Below, piece after piece: positions 34,341-43,574 of a stretch of 47,982 nucleotides of DNA. The notes below the pieces were generated by a model. That model had not been told where the DNA came from. It searched no databases and saw only the letters and a list, made by a program, of their open reading frames with translations. The stretch comes from Acidimicrobiaceae bacterium (GTDB lineage: Bacteria > Actinomycetota > Acidimicrobiia > Acidimicrobiales > UBA8190): the NCBI GenBank assembly GCA_003151955.1, contig PLZB01000023.1, positions 1 through 47,982 on the forward strand, given 5' to 3'. The first letter of the stretch is position 1, and every line of letters starts with the position of its first letter. The position numbers and the translations under genes were made by a program.

Positions 34341-34346
34341 CCCGGC

Positions 34347-34352
34347 ACGCTA
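34347..34352 (-). promoter_or_regulatory. Leaderless -10 element for the 133-residue hypothetical gene
   Basis: TAGCGT on the minus strand is followed by 6 bases (GCCGGG) and ATG 34340. Confidence 0.55.
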
Positions 34353-34373
34353 CCGCCGTGGCTCCCACGGTGC

Positions 34374-36392
34374 TCAGAGGGTGGCGTCGAGCTTCCCGAC
34401 GGGGTCACCCCGGAGGAGGTCGGTGGCGAGCTGGGCTACGAGCCGGCCGACCTCGTCGTGCTGGTCGGGGGACCAGCCGGCCAGCTGCTCGTTGAGGCCC
34501 CGCTGGCGGGCGGCAGCCAGCCGGCTCACTGCCGCCTCGCCGTCGGCGGTCATGGTGCAGCCGCGCTCGGCCGCGGGGACCTCGGCGCCGGCGGGGGAGG
34601 GGTGGGGGGCGACGAGGCCCTGGGCGGTCAGCTCGTCGACGAGGCCGATGAGTCGTTCCCGGGGGACCCGGATGGAGTCGGCCAGCTCCCCCAGGCTCTT
34701 TCCGGTGTTCTGCTCCAGGCGGAAGAGGAGCCAGCAGGCGGCGGGCTCGACGTCGAGGCCGGCCTGGTCGGCCAGCCAGCGGTAGATCTGGGCCTGGTTC
34801 TCCCGGCGGGCGAGCACGCTCAGGGCCCGGGCGATCTCCTCCCCCGAGGACCGGGTGCTCGGGATGGAGGTGGGGGCCAGGCTGTCGGCGGGGTCGGGGG
34901 CGGAGGTGGTCTTCCGGAGCTTCACCTCGGGGAGGAGCCAGGTCAGCCCGAAGGCGAGGAGGGCGAAGGGGACGGCGACCAGGAAGACGGTCTGGAAGGA
35001 GGCGGCGTAGGCCAGGACGATCCCGTGGTGGATGGGGCCGGGGAGATGGGCCAGCTGGGCCGGGGTGACGCTCGAGGAGGAGGAGGCCGAGGGGAGGGGG
35101 ATGCCGGGGAGGTAGCGGCGGAGGTTCCCGACGAGCTGGTTGGAGAAGATGGCCCCGAAGATCGCCACCCCGAAGGAGGCTCCGATGGACCGGAAGAAGG
35201 TGGCCCCGGAGGTGGCCGTGCCGAGGTCCTCGTAGCCGACGGCGTTCTGGACGGCGATGACGAGGACCTGCATGACCATCCCGAGGCCGAAGCCGAGGAT
35301 CAGCATGGCCAGGGTGATGAAGGTGGTCGAGGTGGTGGCCCCGACCCGGGAGAGGAGGAAGAGGCCGAGGGCCATCACGGCCGTCCCGGCCACGGGGAAG
35401 ACCTTGTAGCGGCCCCAGCGGCTGATGATCTGGCCACTGCCGACGGAGGTGGCCAGGAGACCGAACATCAGGGGGGCGAGGCGGAGCCCGGAGACGGTCG
35501 GGCTCACCCCCTTCACGACCTGCCAGTAGAGGGGGAGGAAGGTGATGGCCCCGAACATGGCGAAGCCGACGACGAAGCCGATGGCGCCGGTGGAGGAGAA
35601 GGTCCGGTTGGAGAAGAGCCGGAGTGCGATGACCGGCTCGGTGGCCCGCCGCTCGACCAGGACGAAGACGGCCAGGAGGACGAGGCCGGCCACCCCCATG
35701 GCGATGACGGGGGGGGAGAGCCAGCGGTAGGTGGTCCCCCCCAGGCTGGTCAGGAGGATCGCCGCAGTGGCAGCCAGGGCCAGGACGGTGGTCCCGAGGT
35801 AGTCGATGACGTGGTGGCTCCGCTTGCTCCGGGACGGGAGGACGATGGCGGTCACGATGAGGGCCACGGCCCCGACGGGGAGGTTGATGTAGAAGATCCA
35901 GCGCCAGGAGAGGTTGTCGACGAAGAAGCCGCCCAGGAGGGGACCGATGACGCTCGTCACCCCGAAGACGGCTCCGAAGATCCCCTGGTAGCGACCCCGC
36001 TCCCGGGGGGAGACGACGTCGCCGATGCTGGCCTGGGCCCCGACGATGAGGCCCCCGCCCCCGAGGCCCTGGACGGCCCGGCAGGCGATCAGCTCGACCA
36101 TGTTCTGGCTGAGGCCGGCCAGGACGGACCCGATCAGGAAGATGACGATGGCGGCCTGGAAGAAGACCTTCCGGCCGTACTGGTCCCCGAGCTTCCCCCA
36201 CAGGGGCGTGGAGGCCGTCGAGGCCAGGAGGTAGGCGGTGACGACCCAGGAGAGGTGGGAGCCCCCCTTCAGGTCGGCCACGATCGTGGGGAGGGCCGTG
36301 GCCACGATGGTCTGGTCCAGGGCGGCCAGGAGCATGCCCAGGAGGAGCCCGGCGATGATCAGCCAGAGCCGGCGGCTGCTGATCTCCGGCAT
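34374..36392 (-). CDS. DHA2-type MFS drug exporter fused to a C-terminal MarR-like domain
   Basis: 672 residues. The first ~485 form a 14-span EmrB/QacA-type proton antiporter: [17 protein letters not shown] (motif D1), [13 protein letters not shown] (motif A) and [19 protein letters not shown] (motif C). A linker (about 495-515) leads to a ~155-residue cytoplasmic domain, [22 protein letters not shown]...[38 protein letters not shown]. This is a winged-helix arrangement like MarR. The gene is open throughout, so this is a true fusion. It is last in an operon behind the proline-rich membrane protein, with 1 base between stop and start. Confidence 0.88.
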   Translation of the reverse strand: MPEISSRRLWLIIAGLLLGMLLAALDQTIVATALPTIVADLKGGSHLSWVVTAYLLASTASTPLWGKLGDQYGRKVFFQAAIVIFLIGSVLAGLSQNMVELIACRAVQGLGGGGLIVGAQASIGDVVSPRERGRYQGIFGAVFGVTSVIGPLLGGFFVDNLSWRWIFYINLPVGAVALIVTAIVLPSRSKRSHHVIDYLGTTVLALAATAAILLTSLGGTTYRWLSPPVIAMGVAGLVLLAVFVLVERRATEPVIALRLFSNRTFSSTGAIGFVVGFAMFGAITFLPLYWQVVKGVSPTVSGLRLAPLMFGLLATSVGSGQIISRWGRYKVFPVAGTAVMALGLFLLSRVGATTSTTFITLAMLILGFGLGMVMQVLVIAVQNAVGYEDLGTATSGATFFRSIGASFGVAIFGAIFSNQLVGNLRRYLPGIPLPSASSSSSVTPAQLAHLPGPIHHGIVLAYAASFQTVFLVAVPFALLAFGLTWLLPEVKLRKTTSAPDPADSLAPTSIPSTRSSGEEIARALSVLARRENQAQIYRWLADQAGLDVEPAACWLLFRLEQNTGKSLGELADSIRVPRERLIGLVDELTAQGLVAPHPSPAGAEVPAAERGCTMTADGEAAVSRLAAARQRGLNEQLAGWSPDQHDEVGRLVAQLATDLLRGDPVGKLDATL

Positions 36393-36393
36393 C

Positions 36394-36966
36394 TCAGGGG
36401 TTCCCGGCCGTCGGATCGGGAGCTGGGGGGAGGGTGAACGCGGTGGGCGCCGACCCCGGGGGGCTGGGCGGGGGCGGCGGAGGGGGAGGAGGCGGGGGCG
36501 GAGCGGCCGGCTTCAGGGGCGGTGGTGGGACGGGGGCCAGCTGACCGTAGGGGACGCCCGAACCGGGTGGGGGCGGGGCCAGGTGGAGGGGGAGGGGCCC
36601 GGGGGGCGGGGGCTGGCCGGGCCGGGGCCCGTAGCCGGGGGGTGGGCCGTAGCCGGCCTGGGGGCCGTAGCCGGGCGGGGGGCCGTACGCCATGGGGGGT
36701 GGGCCGTAGCCCGGCGGGGGGAACTTTGGCCGGGCCACGTACCAGTAGATGAGGGCGCCGACCCAGCCCACCAGGACGATGACGAGGATCCACATCACCT
36801 TGGACTGGCCGGAGATCTGGTACTCCCACTCCTGGTGCCGGGCGGCGTCGATGAGGGCCCGGATCCAGAAGACGAAGGAAAAGATCCCGAGGGCCAGGAT
36901 GGCCAGGTAGACGAGGATGAAGAGGACGGTGAGCCCGGCCCCGGCGGCGTTCCCCACCGCGGTCAC
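36394..36966 (-). CDS. Small membrane protein with PLDc_N-like domain and proline-rich tail
   Basis: 190 residues. Two membrane spans (about 8-36 and 56-78) enclose [43 protein letters not shown] (in separate helices). This pattern resembles the PLDc_N (phospholipase D nuclease N-terminal) membrane domain. The rest is a proline-, glycine- and tyrosine-rich tail with repeated PPGYGP units and a polyproline run near the C-terminus. ATG 36966 overlaps the end of the thiolase-like gene as ATGA, and the stop is one base from the MFS start. Function unknown; the tail could be an interaction surface. Confidence 0.75.
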   Translation of the reverse strand: MTAVGNAAGAGLTVLFILVYLAILALGIFSFVFWIRALIDAARHQEWEYQISGQSKVMWILVIVLVGWVGALIYWYVARPKFPPPGYGPPPMAYGPPPGYGPQAGYGPPPGYGPRPGQPPPPGPLPLHLAPPPPGSGVPYGQLAPVPPPPLKPAAPPPPPPPPPPPPSPPGSAPTAFTLPPAPDPTAGNP

Positions 36967-38483
36967 CGGAGCTCGGTCCGGCCGTCGGGGTTGAGGCGGG
37001 CCTTGCGGCCGCAGCCCTCCTCGAGGGTCAGTTCGGTCATGGTGTCGGGGTCGGTGGTGTTCCCCCAGGCCCGGCGGCCGTCCCCGGTGAGGAGGGCCAG
37101 GATCCCGAGCTCGGGGTCACCGTCGCGGTCGTGGACGACGGTGTAGGTCTCGACGGTGGCCTCCCCCTCGTGGTCGGAGGCGGGGGAGCGCTGGGGGAGG
37201 GGGTCGACCCCGGCCTGGGCGCTCTCCCAGCGGAAGCCCCCGGCCGGGGGGGTGGTGGACCAGAGCCCCAGGGAGTGCTTGGTCAGGTACCAGCCCAGGG
37301 CGGTGACTAGCCCGACCGTCCCGGGCTGGTCCCGGAGCCGGCCGGCCATGGCCGCGATGGAATGGGTGACGTAGTTGTTGACGGGGCCTCCGGCGAAGGC
37401 CAGGCCGCCGGTCACGGTCAGGGGCCGGCCGGGGTCGTCGAGGGGGAGGCCGAGCTCGGCGGTGGCGATCTCGACGGCGGCCGGGAAGCAGGAGTAGAGG
37501 TCGAGGTGGGCGACGTCGTCGATCCCGAGGCCGGCCAGCTCCAGGGCCAGCCTTCCGGCCTGGCCGATGGCGGGGGAGGAGGAGAGGTTGTCCCGGTGGG
37601 TGAGGAACCAGTGGTCGTTGGCGTCGGCCCCGGCCAGGGGGAAGACCCAGCGGTCCTCGGGGACCCCGGCCGACCGGGCCGCCTAGACGGTGCAGAGGAT
37701 GAGGGCGGCCCCCTGGTCGACCCGGTCGTTGGCGTTCAGGAGCTTGGGGTAGGGGAAGGCGACCATCCGGTTGGCCGGGCTGACCGTCCGGATCTCCTCC
37801 GCCGTCCGGGCCTCGGTCGTCCAGGCGTGGGGGTTGGTGGCGGCCACCTCGGAGAAGCGGCTCCAGAGCTCGGAGATCCTGACCTGGTGCTCCCCGATGC
37901 TCCGGCCCACCGCGGCCCGGAGGGCGTTCTCGAAGAGGGGGTAGACGGTCGAGGGCCGGTCGAGGCCCCGCTCCTCCTCCACCTCGGTGGTCGGGTTCCG
38001 CTCGGTTCCCGTCGGGACCGGCTCGGCCGTCCCGGCCGGCTGGGTCGTCCAGGGGAGGACGGGCCGGTCGGGGTCCCGGCGGGCCGCCACCCGGGTGTAG
38101 ATGCAGTCGGCCCCGGCCACCAGGGCCACCCCGAGCTCGCCGGCCGCCAGGGCCAGGGCGGTCTGGTTGACGAGGGCCTGGGGGCTGTTCCCCCCGGTGG
38201 CGGTCAGCATCTCCTCGGCCGGGGTGATCCCGAGGCGCTCGGCCACGAGGGCCCCCGGATTGAGGTAGCGCCAGCCCACGGGCCGGACGATCCGGATGGA
38301 GTCGGCCCGGGCCAGGAGGCGGTCACCGGCCCCGCCGGGACCGCAGTCGGCGGCGGCGGACAGGAGGGCCCGGGCCATGAGGTCGACCGGCTCGGCCCGC
38401 TCGGCGATGGGGAGATCGGGGTCCGGCCTGGCGTTGACCTGCCCGACCCCGACGAGGACCGGCGTCCGGGGATCGAGGGCCAT
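36963..38483 (-). pseudogene. Thiolase-like acetyl-CoA acetyltransferase interrupted by an in-frame amber stop
   Basis: One frame of 507 codons is broken only by TAG at 37685-37683. The first part runs TPVLVGVGQVNARPDPDLP...NPGALVAERLG...GGNSPQALVNQ to LILCTV. It resumes immediately as AARSAGVPEDRWVFPLAGADAND, through HWFLTHRDNLSSSPAIGQA, to GGLAFAGGPVNNYVTHSIA and a C-terminal extension. Relatives have Glu at the stop position, so a single GAG-to-TAG change explains it. TATGGNSPQ replaces the usual nucleophilic-Cys motif, as in mycobacterial thiolase-like proteins. ATG 38483 lies 8 bases after TACGCT (38492-38497). First gene of the operon. Confidence 0.85.
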
Positions 38484-38557
38484 GGCCGGGGAGCGTACCG
38501 CCGGGCCCCCGGCGGGGCCATCGCCGGCCCCCTCCGGGAGGTGGCCCGGACCCTCGG

Positions 38558-38563
38558 TATGCT
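38558..38563 (+). promoter_or_regulatory. Leaderless -10 element for rpiB-glyA-wecA
   Basis: TATGCT is followed by 6 bases (TCGGCC) and ATG 38570. Because glyA and wecA follow with overlap or a 5-base gap, this probably serves all three. Confidence 0.6.
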
Positions 38564-38569
38564 TCGGCC

Positions 38570-39031
38570 ATGCGCATCGCGGTCGGGTCGGACCATGGCG
38601 GCTACGCCCTCAAGGTCCTCCTGGCCGGCCAGCTCGAGGCGTCCGGTCATGAGGTCCTCGACCTCGGGACCGACTCGGAGGAGTCCGTCGACTACCCCGA
38701 CTACGGGGCCGCCGTGGGCCTGGCCGTGGCCGAGGGCCGGGCCGAGCTGGGCCTCTGCGCCTGCGGCACCGGGATCGGGATCTCGATCGCCGCCAACAAG
38801 ATCCCCGGGGTCCGGGCCGCCCTGGTCCACGACGCCACCACGGCCCGGCTGGCCCGGGAGCACAACCACGCCAACGTGGTCTGCTTCGGGGGCCGGACGA
38901 CGGGGACGGAGGTGGCCGGCGACGCCCTCCGGGCCTTCCTGGCCGCCACGCCCCTCGGGGGCCGCCACCAGCACCGCGTCGACGAGATCTCCGCCCTCGA
39001 GGCCGACCTGACCCGGAAAGGGAACCCATGA
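38570..39031 (+). CDS. rpiB: Ribose-5-phosphate isomerase B
   Basis: 153 residues, interconverting ribose-5-phosphate and ribulose-5-phosphate in the pentose phosphate pathway. The active site is visible: Asp8-His9 in [11 protein letters not shown] and Cys65 in [31 protein letters not shown] also matches the family. The stop overlaps glyA by 4 bases (ATGA). Confidence 0.96.
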   Translation: MRIAVGSDHGGYALKVLLAGQLEASGHEVLDLGTDSEESVDYPDYGAAVGLAVAEGRAELGLCACGTGIGISIAANKIPGVRAALVHDATTARLAREHNHANVVCFGGRTTGTEVAGDALRAFLAATPLGGRHQHRVDEISALEADLTRKGNP

Positions 39032-40374
39032 CCGACGCCCCCGCCAGCCGACCCACCCTGGCCTCCCCCTACCAGTCCTGGCTGGCCGGTGACCCCGAGA
39101 TCGCCTCCCTCCTGGCCGCCGAGGCCGAACGGCAGACGACCACCCTCCAGCTCATCGCCTCGGAGAACTTCACCTCCCCGGCCGTCATGGCCGCCACCGG
39201 GTCCCTCCTCACCAACAAGTACGCCGAGGGCTACCCGGGCCGGCGGTACTACGGGGGGAACCAGGTCATCGACGAGGTCGAGGACCTGGCCCGGGACCGG
39301 GCCAAGTCCCTCTTCGGGGCCGAGCACGCCAACGTCCAGCCCCACGCCGGGGCCATGGCCAACCTGGCCGTCTACCAGGCCCTGGTCAAGCCGGGGGAGA
39401 CGATCCTGGCCATGCGGCTCGACCAGGGGGGCCATCTCACCCACGGGTCCCCGGCCAGCATCACGAGCAAGGTCTGGCGGTTCGTCTCCTACGGGCTGAC
39501 CCCGGCCTCGGACGACCCGGACCGGCCCGGGGAGATCATCGACTTCGACCAGGTGGCCGACCTGGCCAAGGCCGAGCGGCCCAAGCTCATCGTCGCCGGG
39601 GCCACGGCCTACTCCCGGCAGATCCCCTCGGAGCCCTTCCGGGAGATCGCCGACTCGGTGGGGGCCCTCTTCCTCTTCGACCTGGCCCACCCGGCCGGGC
39701 TGGTGGCCGGGGGGGCCCACCCCAGTCCGGTTCCGGTCGCCGACGTGGTCACCTTCACCACCCACAAGACCCTCCGGGGTCCCCGGGGCGGGGCCATTCT
39801 GTGCCGGGCCGACCTGGCCAAGGCCATCGACTCGGCCGTCTTCCCCGGCCTCCAGGGCGGCCCCCTCGAGCACGTGGTGGCGGCCAAGGCGGTGGCCTTC
39901 GCCGAGGCGGCCCGGCCCGACTTCCGGGACTACGCCACCCAGGTCGTGGCCAACGCCCGGGCCCTGGCCGGGGCCCTGGCCGGCGAGGGCTTTCGGCTCG
40001 TCTCCAACGGGACGGAGAACCACCTCATGCTCCTCGACCTCCGGCCCTTCGACGCCGAGCTGACCGGGAAGGAGGCCCAGGAGGTCCTGGACCGGGCCGG
40101 GATCACCCTGAACCGGAACACCATCCCCGACGACCCCCGGTCCCCCTTCGTCACCTCCGGGCTCCGGCTCGGCACCGCGGCCCAGACCACGGCCGGAATG
40201 GGTGAGGAGGAGATGGGCCGGGTCGCCGGGCTCATCGGCCGGGCCCTGCGCCAGCGGGGGGACGACGACGCCCTGGCCGCGGTCCGGGCCGAGGTGGGGG
40301 AGCTCTGCGGGGCCTTTCCCCCTTACCCCACCCTCGCCCCGGGGGCCGGCCCCGCCGGCACCGACCGGAGCTGA
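39028..40374 (+). CDS. glyA: Serine hydroxymethyltransferase
   Basis: 448 residues. This PLP enzyme converts serine and tetrahydrofolate to glycine and methylene-tetrahydrofolate. The PLP lysine is Lys247 in [45 protein letters not shown], and [18 protein letters not shown] are diagnostic. It lies between rpiB and wecA, as in Streptomyces-type gene order. Confidence 0.97.
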   Translation: MTDAPASRPTLASPYQSWLAGDPEIASLLAAEAERQTTTLQLIASENFTSPAVMAATGSLLTNKYAEGYPGRRYYGGNQVIDEVEDLARDRAKSLFGAEHANVQPHAGAMANLAVYQALVKPGETILAMRLDQGGHLTHGSPASITSKVWRFVSYGLTPASDDPDRPGEIIDFDQVADLAKAERPKLIVAGATAYSRQIPSEPFREIADSVGALFLFDLAHPAGLVAGGAHPSPVPVADVVTFTTHKTLRGPRGGAILCRADLAKAIDSAVFPGLQGGPLEHVVAAKAVAFAEAARPDFRDYATQVVANARALAGALAGEGFRLVSNGTENHLMLLDLRPFDAELTGKEAQEVLDRAGITLNRNTIPDDPRSPFVTSGLRLGTAAQTTAGMGEEEMGRVAGLIGRALRQRGDDDALAAVRAEVGELCGAFPPYPTLAPGAGPAGTDRS

Positions 40375-40379
40375 GGAGG

Positions 40380-41648
40380 GTGCCCCCCCTGGGGGCCTAC
40401 GCCCTGATCGGGGGCGTCGCCGTCCTCGGCACCTTCCTGGCCACCTTCCCCATCCGCTGGTACGCCACCCGGGTCGCCTTCGTGGCCGAGCCCGACGAAC
40501 GGCGGGTCCACAGCCGGGTCACCCCCTACGGGGGTGGGGCGGCCATGTTCGTGGCCTTCCTCCTGGCCATGATGGTGGCGTCGCTGCTGCCGGCCCGGAT
40601 CGGCCTCCGGGGACTCTTCCAGAACTCATCCGAGCCCCTCGGCCTCGTCCTCGGGGCCGCCGTCATCCTCGGGGTCGGCCTCATCGACGACGTCCGGGAC
40701 ATGTCGGCCCCGGCCAAGATGGCGGGCCAGGTCCTGGCGGCGACGGTCCTCTTCTACTTCGGGGTGACCATGTTCCAGTTCAAGGTCCCCCTGGCCGGCC
40801 TCTTCGTGGTCTCGACCAACTGGCAGCCCCTGCTCACCGCCGTCTGGGTCATCGTCATCACCAACGCCATCAACCTCATCGACGGCCTCGACGGCCTGGC
40901 CGCCGGGATCGTGGCCATCGCCTCGGGGGCCCTGGCCGTCTACGGGGTCGTCCTGGTCCGCCACGGGCTCCTCCTGAGCGACAACCTCGGCCCCCTCATC
41001 GCCGTGGTCACCTGCGGGGTCTGCCTCGGTTTCCTCCCCCACAACTTCCAGCCGGCCCGGGTCTTCATGGGGGACGCCGGGGCCCTCCTCCTCGGCCTCC
41101 TGATGGCGGCCGCCACCATGGAGATCGGGGGTCGGACCAGCGGGCCCTTCTCGGGGCAGACCTACTTCTTCTTCGCCCCCCTCTTCCTCCCCCTCTTCAT
41201 CCTCGGGGTCCCCATCGCCGACATGGCCTTCGCCGTGGTCCGCCGGACGGCCAAGCGCCAGGGCTTCCACACCCCCGACAAGGACCACGTCCACCACCGG
41301 CTCCTCCGGCTCGGCCACGGTCACCGCCGGACCGTCCTCATCCTCTGGGCCTGGACGGCGGTCCTCTCCGGGTTCATCCTCGTCCCCCTCTTCGGCTGGA
41401 AGGGGAACGCCGTCATCCCCTTCGGGGTCGTCGTCCTCGGCCTCTTCCTCTACACCCTCTTCCGCCCCGGTCTCCGGAAGAACCCCGGGGACATCGACGA
41501 GCCCGAGGCCCTCGACCCCCCGGAGGGCACCGGGGAGGCCGCCGCCGTCCTGGCCGGCCCCCGGGCCGGCCCCCCCTCGGCCCGGCCGGCCTCGTCCCGA
41601 CGGCCCGAAACAGGGAATTCACCTGGTCTTCACGGTCGTCATCCTTGA
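40380..41648 (+). CDS. wecA: MraY/WecA-type undecaprenyl-phosphate sugar-1-phosphate transferase
   Basis: A 422-residue polytopic membrane enzyme with about 10-11 spans. It keeps the metal-binding DDVRDM (about 102-107), NAINLIDGLDGLAAG (about 161-175), FMGDAGALLLG and the cytoplasmic HVHHRLLRLGHGHRR loop (about 302-316). It starts glycan assembly by moving a sugar phosphate to the lipid carrier. WecA (GlcNAc-1-P) is likely, since the mycobacterial orthologue sits in the same place before the atp operon. The start is GTG 40380, with GAGGAGG directly adjacent. The ~55-residue C-terminal tail is low-complexity and cytoplasmic. Confidence 0.93.
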   Translation: MPPLGAYALIGGVAVLGTFLATFPIRWYATRVAFVAEPDERRVHSRVTPYGGGAAMFVAFLLAMMVASLLPARIGLRGLFQNSSEPLGLVLGAAVILGVGLIDDVRDMSAPAKMAGQVLAATVLFYFGVTMFQFKVPLAGLFVVSTNWQPLLTAVWVIVITNAINLIDGLDGLAAGIVAIASGALAVYGVVLVRHGLLLSDNLGPLIAVVTCGVCLGFLPHNFQPARVFMGDAGALLLGLLMAAATMEIGGRTSGPFSGQTYFFFAPLFLPLFILGVPIADMAFAVVRRTAKRQGFHTPDKDHVHHRLLRLGHGHRRTVLILWAWTAVLSGFILVPLFGWKGNAVIPFGVVVLGLFLYTLFRPGLRKNPGDIDEPEALDPPEGTGEAAAVLAGPRAGPPSARPASSRRPETGNSPGLHGRHP

Positions 41649-41672
41649 CGGACCCGCTCGTTTTGCTACGCA
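41645..41672 (+). promoter_or_regulatory. Possible promoter of the atp operon
   Basis: TTGACG (41645-41650) is followed after 16 bases by TACGCA (41667-41672), overlapping the wecA stop codon. The sequence around it (GCTCGTTTTGCTACGCACAA) is notably less GC-rich than its surroundings. It precedes the first atp gene by about 150 bases. The -10 lacks the final T of the consensus. Confidence 0.4.
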
Positions 41673-41822
41673 CAAGCGCAGGATGCGATCATTGGGGCGT
41701 GTTGACGCCCCCCGCCGCCACAGCCCGTGAACGGACGCGCCCGTCCCAGCGGAGCGTCGACCCCGCCGGATCCGGCGAGTGACCGGTGAGCACGGAGGCC
41801 ATGGCCCACAGCACGACAACGG

Positions 41823-42053
41823 TTGACGCGGCCGGGCCCGGACGCGGTGGACGAACAGAAACCCAGCCCCAGCGTCTTCACGCTCCTCGGTCTCGGGATC
41901 TCCCTCGCCGTCTGTGTGGCGGCCGGGCTCCTGCTCGGTCTCGTCGTCGACGCCGCGACGAAGCTCTCCCCGCTGTTCACCCTGGTCGGCCTGCTCCTCG
42001 GGGTGGGGCTGGCCGTGGTCACCGCCTACATCCAGATCAGGAAGTTCCTCTGA
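41823..42053 (+). CDS. AtpZ/AtpI-like small membrane protein
   Basis: Up to 76 residues with two membrane hairpin segments: VFTLLGLGISLAVCVAAGLLLGLVVD, then LFTLVGLLLGVGLAVVTAYIQ. The basic end is IRKFL. This matches the AtpZ (F1Fo-associated, putative Mg/Ca transport) family. There is no ATG; the frame is closed by a stop at 41787-41789. The start is thus TTG 41823 or GTG 41847, the latter giving 68 residues. First gene of the atp operon. Confidence 0.75.
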   Translation: MTRPGPDAVDEQKPSPSVFTLLGLGISLAVCVAAGLLLGLVVDAATKLSPLFTLVGLLLGVGLAVVTAYIQIRKFL

Positions 42054-42077
42054 TCGGCGCCGTCGGGGAGGTCTCGG

Positions 42078-42491
42078 GTGTTTGACGGGACGATCGACCT
42101 CGACGCCGACCGGCTGAGTCGGGCCCTGCGTCGAACCCGGATCGTCGCCATCGTCCTCGGGGTGATCGGCTTCGTCGTCGCCGGCCTCATGCACTACCCG
42201 CTCGTCGGCCTCGGCCTGGTCGTGGGCTTGGGCCTGGCTGCCGCCAACACCAGCCTCGTCGACTCCTCGGTGGCCCGGCTCCAGAACCTCGGTGTCGAGG
42301 GGAAGGCGGCCCGCAAGCCCCTGGCCATGCGGACGGCCTGGCGGCTGGTGGCCACCACCGGTGTCGTCCTCGCTCTCCTCTTCCTCGTGACCCCCATGGG
42401 CTTCGGCGCCCTGGGCGGGCTCGTCCTCTACCAGGCCGCCTTCCTCTCCAGCATGATCTCGGCCGTCTTCAAGGGAGGGATCCAGCCGTGA
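42078..42491 (+). CDS. ATP synthase subunit I-like membrane protein
   Basis: 137 residues, starting at GTG 42078 (MFDGTIDLDADRLSRALRRTR). It has four predicted spans in two pairs (IVAIVLGVIGFVVAGLMHYPLVGLGLVVGLGLAAAN and later WRLVATTGVVLALLFLV... in separate helices). The layout fits AtpI, a c-ring assembly factor. Together with the preceding AtpZ-like gene it forms the usual Z-I pair. The stop overlaps atpB as GTGA. Confidence 0.75.
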   Translation: MFDGTIDLDADRLSRALRRTRIVAIVLGVIGFVVAGLMHYPLVGLGLVVGLGLAAANTSLVDSSVARLQNLGVEGKAARKPLAMRTAWRLVATTGVVLALLFLVTPMGFGALGGLVLYQAAFLSSMISAVFKGGIQP

Positions 42492-43222
42492 CCGGCCTCG
42501 GGATCCTCGCCACCGGGGACATCAACATCGGCAGCGGCTTCGTCGGCCACCTCCTCGGGCAGAGCGTCGAGTGGGACGTGGTCTGGAGCACGGCCATCGC
42601 CGCCCTCATCGTGATCGTCCTCGGCCTCCTGGCCGCCCGCCGGGCCACACCGGGGGTGCCGGGCAAGCTCCAGCTCCTCTTCGAGACGGTGGTCGAGCAG
42701 ATCACCGGTCTGGTCGATTCCACGGTGGGCCCGGCCGGCGTGAAGATCGTGCCGATGGCCGTCGTCCTCTTCCTCTTCATCCTGACGGCGAACTGGCTCG
42801 AGGTCATCCCGAGCGCCCCCAACGGGACGAAGGAGCTCCTCCCGGCGGCCACCGGGAACGTGAACCTCACCTACGCCATGGCCCTCATCGTCATCGTGAT
42901 CGTCCACGTGGCCTCCATCCGGGCCCGGGGCCTGAAGGGGTACGTCAAGCACTACTTCACCCCCTTCGCGTTCTTCCTCCCCATCAACATCATCGAGGAG
43001 ATCACCAAGCCCATCACCCTGGCCCTGCGGCTCTTCGGGAACCTCTTCGCCGGCACCCTGATGCTGCTGCTCATCGCGGCCCTGCTCCCGGCGCCGGTGG
43101 TCTGGCCCGCCGACGTGATCTGGAAGCTCTTCGACATGTTCATCGGGTTCATCCAGGCCTTCATCTTCTCCCTGCTCTTCATCGTCTACTACGGCATGGC
43201 CACGACGGTGGAGGCGCACTAG
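42488..43222 (+). CDS. atpB: ATP synthase subunit a
   Basis: A 244-residue membrane subunit forming the proton half-channels next to the c-ring. The essential arginine is Arg181 in [16 protein letters not shown]. The C-terminal helix [21 protein letters not shown] and the [13 protein letters not shown] region are also characteristic. The start is GTG 42488, overlapping the previous gene. It is followed by 79 bases and a good Shine-Dalgarno sequence for atpE. Confidence 0.96.
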   Translation: MTGLGILATGDINIGSGFVGHLLGQSVEWDVVWSTAIAALIVIVLGLLAARRATPGVPGKLQLLFETVVEQITGLVDSTVGPAGVKIVPMAVVLFLFILTANWLEVIPSAPNGTKELLPAATGNVNLTYAMALIVIVIVHVASIRARGLKGYVKHYFTPFAFFLPINIIEEITKPITLALRLFGNLFAGTLMLLLIAALLPAPVVWPADVIWKLFDMFIGFIQAFIFSLLFIVYYGMATTVEAH

Positions 43223-43301
43223 CAGTTCGCATTGCGGGCAGCCCGGGTGCCCGACCCACAGCCCGGCAGCACACAGTCTCGAGACATTCCAAGGAGGAGT
43301 G

Positions 43302-43562
43302 ATGGCAGCAGTAACGAGTCAGTCGATCCAGCTGGCCGGAGCCATGATCGGCGGTGGACTGGCCCTGGCCGGCGGTGCCGTCGGTGCCGCCATCGGCGAC
43401 GGCCTGGCCGGGAGCCAGACGATCGCGGCCGTGGCCCGCCAGCCCGAGGTCGAGGCCAAGGCCCGCCTGTATCTGTTCATCACCGTCGGCCTGGTCGAAG
43501 CCATGTACTTCATCAACCTGGCCTTCATGGCGTTCTTCGTCTTCGTCCTCTACAAGAAGTAG
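43302..43562 (+). CDS. atpE: ATP synthase subunit c
   Basis: An 86-residue hairpin of two membrane helices joined by the polar loop ARQPEVEAK. The proton-carrying carboxylate is Glu66 in [16 protein letters not shown]. An Asp33 in IGDGLAG corresponds to the mycobacterial Asp in the same helix position. The residue after Glu is Ala, not Ser/Thr, so a proton-driven rather than sodium-driven ring is expected. ATG 43302 is preceded by AAGGAGGAG, the strongest Shine-Dalgarno sequence in the operon. This suits the need for many c copies. Confidence 0.96.
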   Translation: MAAVTSQSIQLAGAMIGGGLALAGGAVGAAIGDGLAGSQTIAAVARQPEVEAKARLYLFITVGLVEAMYFINLAFMAFFVFVLYKK

Positions 43563-43574
43563 CCGGAGCCCGTC

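Noticed and set aside
36481..36720. Repetitive GGGGCCGTAGCCGGG-like DNA resembling a minisatellite or CRISPR-like array
   Set aside because: It is the coding sequence of the PPGYGP-rich protein tail. Unit lengths vary and there are no unique spacers.
37962..38483. A complete short thiolase-like gene ending at 37683
   Set aside because: The missing C-terminal half lies immediately downstream in the same frame and is well conserved, so the short form is a truncation rather than a distinct gene.
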